Below are positions 61,501 to 64,000 of a stretch of DNA of 64,000 nucleotides, piece by piece. The notes below the pieces were generated by a model, which did no database searches, had not been told where the DNA came from, and worked only from the letters and a program-made list of their open reading frames with translations. The position numbers and the translations under genes are program-made. Every line of letters begins with the position of its first letter. Position 1 is the stretch's first letter. The DNA comes from Toxotes chatareus (taxonomy: Eukaryota; Chordata; Actinopteri; Toxotidae): the NCBI GenBank assembly GCA_016801885.1, contig JAFBJY010000307.1:124001-188000 (forward strand), written 5' to 3'.

Positions 61501-64000
61501 AAGAGTAACTTTTCAGTCCAAACCACAAAGCGGAACCAAAGGTTTGGGATGCCACCTTTGTGGAAAATTGTGCTTGAAAAAAATTGTTTTAACTTTATTA
61601 CCCCCTTGTTTTAAAATTTAATTATTTTTTTTGAAAATTCCAAAATAAATGTGGGTTTTTAAAGAATTTTGTTGGTTTTCCCCCAAGACAAAAAGTGGGC
61701 TTTTTTTAAATAGTTTAAAAATTTTATTTTCTTTTTGCCACCCTGGTTTTTTTTTAAAAAATTTGGGGTTGGGATAAAAATTTTAACCCTTAACTGTTTT
61801 TAAACTTAAAATTTTCCCAGGGGTAAACCAAACCCCCATGGGTCAAAAGGAAAAAGGGGGGAAAAAAGGGGTCTTTTTTGGGGGAAAGGGGGGTTTGCCC
61901 CCTTTTCCTGGGCCGGAAGTTTTAAATGAAAAAGTTAAAACTTTTTTTTAGGTATAGCCAAAATTTCTTACCCCTAAACCCAAAAATGCCGGGGAGAGGG
62001 GGGAGGGGTGTTTAAAGATTTTTTTTATAAGGATTGGAATTTAAAAATTAAACCACCCATTTTTAAATTTTATTTTACACAGGAAAAAAAGGTAGGAAAG
62101 GGGGAAAAAAATTCCGTACCTTTTAAACAGCAAAATGGAAGAGGTTTTTTTTTCCTTTTGCTTGGGGAGGCCTGGTAGTAAATTTGTTGAGAGTTTAATG
62201 TTGGGATGTTTTTTCCCCTTTTAAAGACTTTTATCCCGGGTATTGTAAGTTTAACCCCCCCTTTTGTTTTATTTCCCAAATTTGTGTTGTTTTTATCCCC
62301 AAAATTAAGTGGAGCAAAGGGGGAAACCATCCTCTCCAAACACGAACAATAAAAATGAGAATTAATGCAGGAACCAAATATTTTTACCCAAACCCCTTTT
62401 GTTTGGAAGTCCCCCAAAAAATGAAGAAACCCTTTATGAAACGGATTTTAACCATTTTTTTAGCCATTTTCCAAAAATAATTTACGGTTTTAAAAAATGT
62501 TTTTGGGAAAAAGGTTAAAATTAATAAAAATTTTGGTTAAAATTTTTCTTTTGGCCCCCTTGTTCTCTTTTTAAGATTTTCCAAACTTCTCACGGGGTTT
62601 TTGGGAACCAGGGTTTTGGCCCAAGGGTTCCCCAAAAAAGGGAAAACCCCAAGGTTTAAATTAAATTTAAAGGGGGGGGGCCCCCTAAAAGGGTTTTAAA
62701 CCCAAAACGGACTGCTTTTTTTTTAATAAGGAAACAAAACATTTCCTAAAAGCGGGTACGTTTTTAAAAAAATAAAGGGGGAGTTTAAAACCCACCAGGT
62801 TTAGGGTTTTTTAATTTTTTATTTTAAAAGCTCCCCTGTGGAAAAATGGGCCCACCTTAAATTTTTGAAAAAGAAAAATGGAGGGCCTGTTTTTTGGGGG
62901 CTTTGTTCCCAACAAGATTTCAAGGGGCCCTTTTTGTTTTTTTATTTTAAGACCCCCATTAAAAATTAGAAAATCCCGGAAATATAAAACAACTTTTTTT
63001 TTTTTAATGAGGGGAAAAAGGGGTACTTTAAAACCTATTCCCCAGAGGGGAACAGAACCATTTTTCCCCTTCCCCCGTTTATCCTCCTTGGGCCAGGGGG
63101 GAAAAAAATTCACCCCCGTCAGCGTTCCAGCCCCAACGGGTCACTTTTAAAATTTCGAAGGTTTTTAAATTCCAAATTTTAAAAATTTGGGTTTTTTAAA
63201 ACTTTTGAAAATTTTTTTTCTCTTTTTATTTAAATTTTTGGGGGGACTTCTAAAATTTAAAGGTTTACCCAATTTCTTCCAAGGTTCCCTGAAAAAGGCA
63301 CCTTTTAAATTGTTTGGACAAAACCTAAAACGTCCTCAAAACCCAAAAATTTTTGGTGTTTTTAAATAAAGGTTCGCCACTTTTAACATTTTCCAGTGAA
63401 ATGAATTTATGGGGGTCCCCAAACCGTCACATTTTTAGAATTTTTTAAAAAAGCTCCGGAGTTTAAAAAAACCAAAAGGTAAAAATTAAAAATTTGTTGG
63501 GGGAAATTGTTTCCCCCTTTAATTTTTTCCTTTGGTTAAGGTATTGTTTTGTTCAAAAAAACCCAAAATTTGAAAAATCCCGGGGAAATTCCAAAAAAAA
63601 AAACCCTTTTTAATTATTTTTAATTAGGGAAAAAGATTTTATTTTCCAAAAGGGGGGAAACAAAAAGGTTTCCTTGTCCCTTTCAAAAAAGGGGGCCCAC
63701 AAAGACGGGTAAAAACTCATTGGGGAAAAAATTTAAATTTCCCTTTCCCCAAAAAATACTGAAGAGTTTTTAGTTTTTAAACAAATTTTTGTTCCATTTT
63801 TTTAAAATTTTTAGTTCCCAAAGCGGGGTTCTTAACAACCCCTAGAATTTTTTTGAGGTTTTTTAAGGGCGGTTTTAAACCTTTTATATTTTTGGAAAAA
63901 ATCCTTCCCTTAAAAACAGTTGAATTTTTGGTCAAAAAAGGGTGTTAAATTTACATTTTTTCGGGGAAAGGTTTTTAACGCTCTCCCCCTTCATTTTTGA
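58560..64000. other. Corrupted sequence: homopolymer-smeared, no features
   Basis: From about 58,560 the texture changes abruptly. Nearly every base is part of a run of two to eight identical bases (AAAA, TTTT, CCCC, GGGG), isolated bases are scarce, and dinucleotide repeats vanish. The first 100 bp still match LINE sequence with isolated bases replaced by a neighbour. No reading frame, repeat or RNA in this zone can be trusted; the short frames found there are phenylalanine/lysine/glycine/proline-rich products of the runs. Confidence 0.8.

Noticed and set aside
58782..63369. Open frames in the terminal 5 kb
   Set aside because: They arise from inflated homopolymers in sequence that looks corrupted; no motif is credible.

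Overview
This window comes from a ray-finned (teleost) fish nuclear genome. The main evidence is the exon pattern of the fish-expanded NLR-C (NLRC3-like) immune receptors: an N-terminal MNQCED-type exon, a large FISNA-NACHT exon, 174-nt leucine-rich-repeat (LRR) exons and a terminal PRY/SPRY-like exon. Dense BEL/Pao, L2/Maui-like, CR1/Rex-like, hAT and tRNA-derived SINE debris and many CA/TG microsatellites agree with this. No bacterial or phage features were seen.

Layout. 1-5958: 3' part of a decayed BEL/Pao LTR retrotransposon (+ strand), whose right edge cuts into an NLR gene. 6233-15317: NLR-C copy A (- strand), carrying a candidate solo LTR, duplicated LRR-exon blocks and a retro-insertion; its 5' noncoding exon appears to lie at 22.19-22.26 kb. 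16349-22020: a 5.67-kb foldback element with ~415-bp terminal inverted repeats, a 9-bp target duplication and inverted arrays of a ~172-bp repeat, separating the copy A 5' exon from its coding exons. 22.2-33.2 kb: transposon-rich spacer (two LINE fragments, two hAT remnants, a degraded zinc-knuckle gene, a SINE). 33.2-48.9 kb: NLR-C copy B (+ strand), head-to-head with copy A and homologous to it over ~5.5 kb. 48.9-55.9 kb: sparse sequence with a 5S rRNA fragment. 55.95-58.55 kb: L2/Maui-like LINE (- strand). 58.6-64.0 kb: sequence of abnormal texture, probably base-calling or assembly corruption.

Both NLR copies share the ancestral exon structure. Each carries 1-nt frameshifts at the end of the NACHT exon, about ten bases apart in homologous positions but of opposite sign. 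Copy A has further indels in NACHT and one LRR exon; copy B has a 2-nt loss in one LRR exon and a degenerate SPRY exon. They are probably decaying NLR-C paralogues, but the visibly poor sequence at the right end means single-base errors must be excluded.

The least ordinary structure is the foldback element. Its central spacer holds the spliceable terminal exons of an unrecognised minus-strand gene with a poly(A) signal, and its right array was invaded by an antisense LINE fragment ending in a 20-A tail on the opposite strand.
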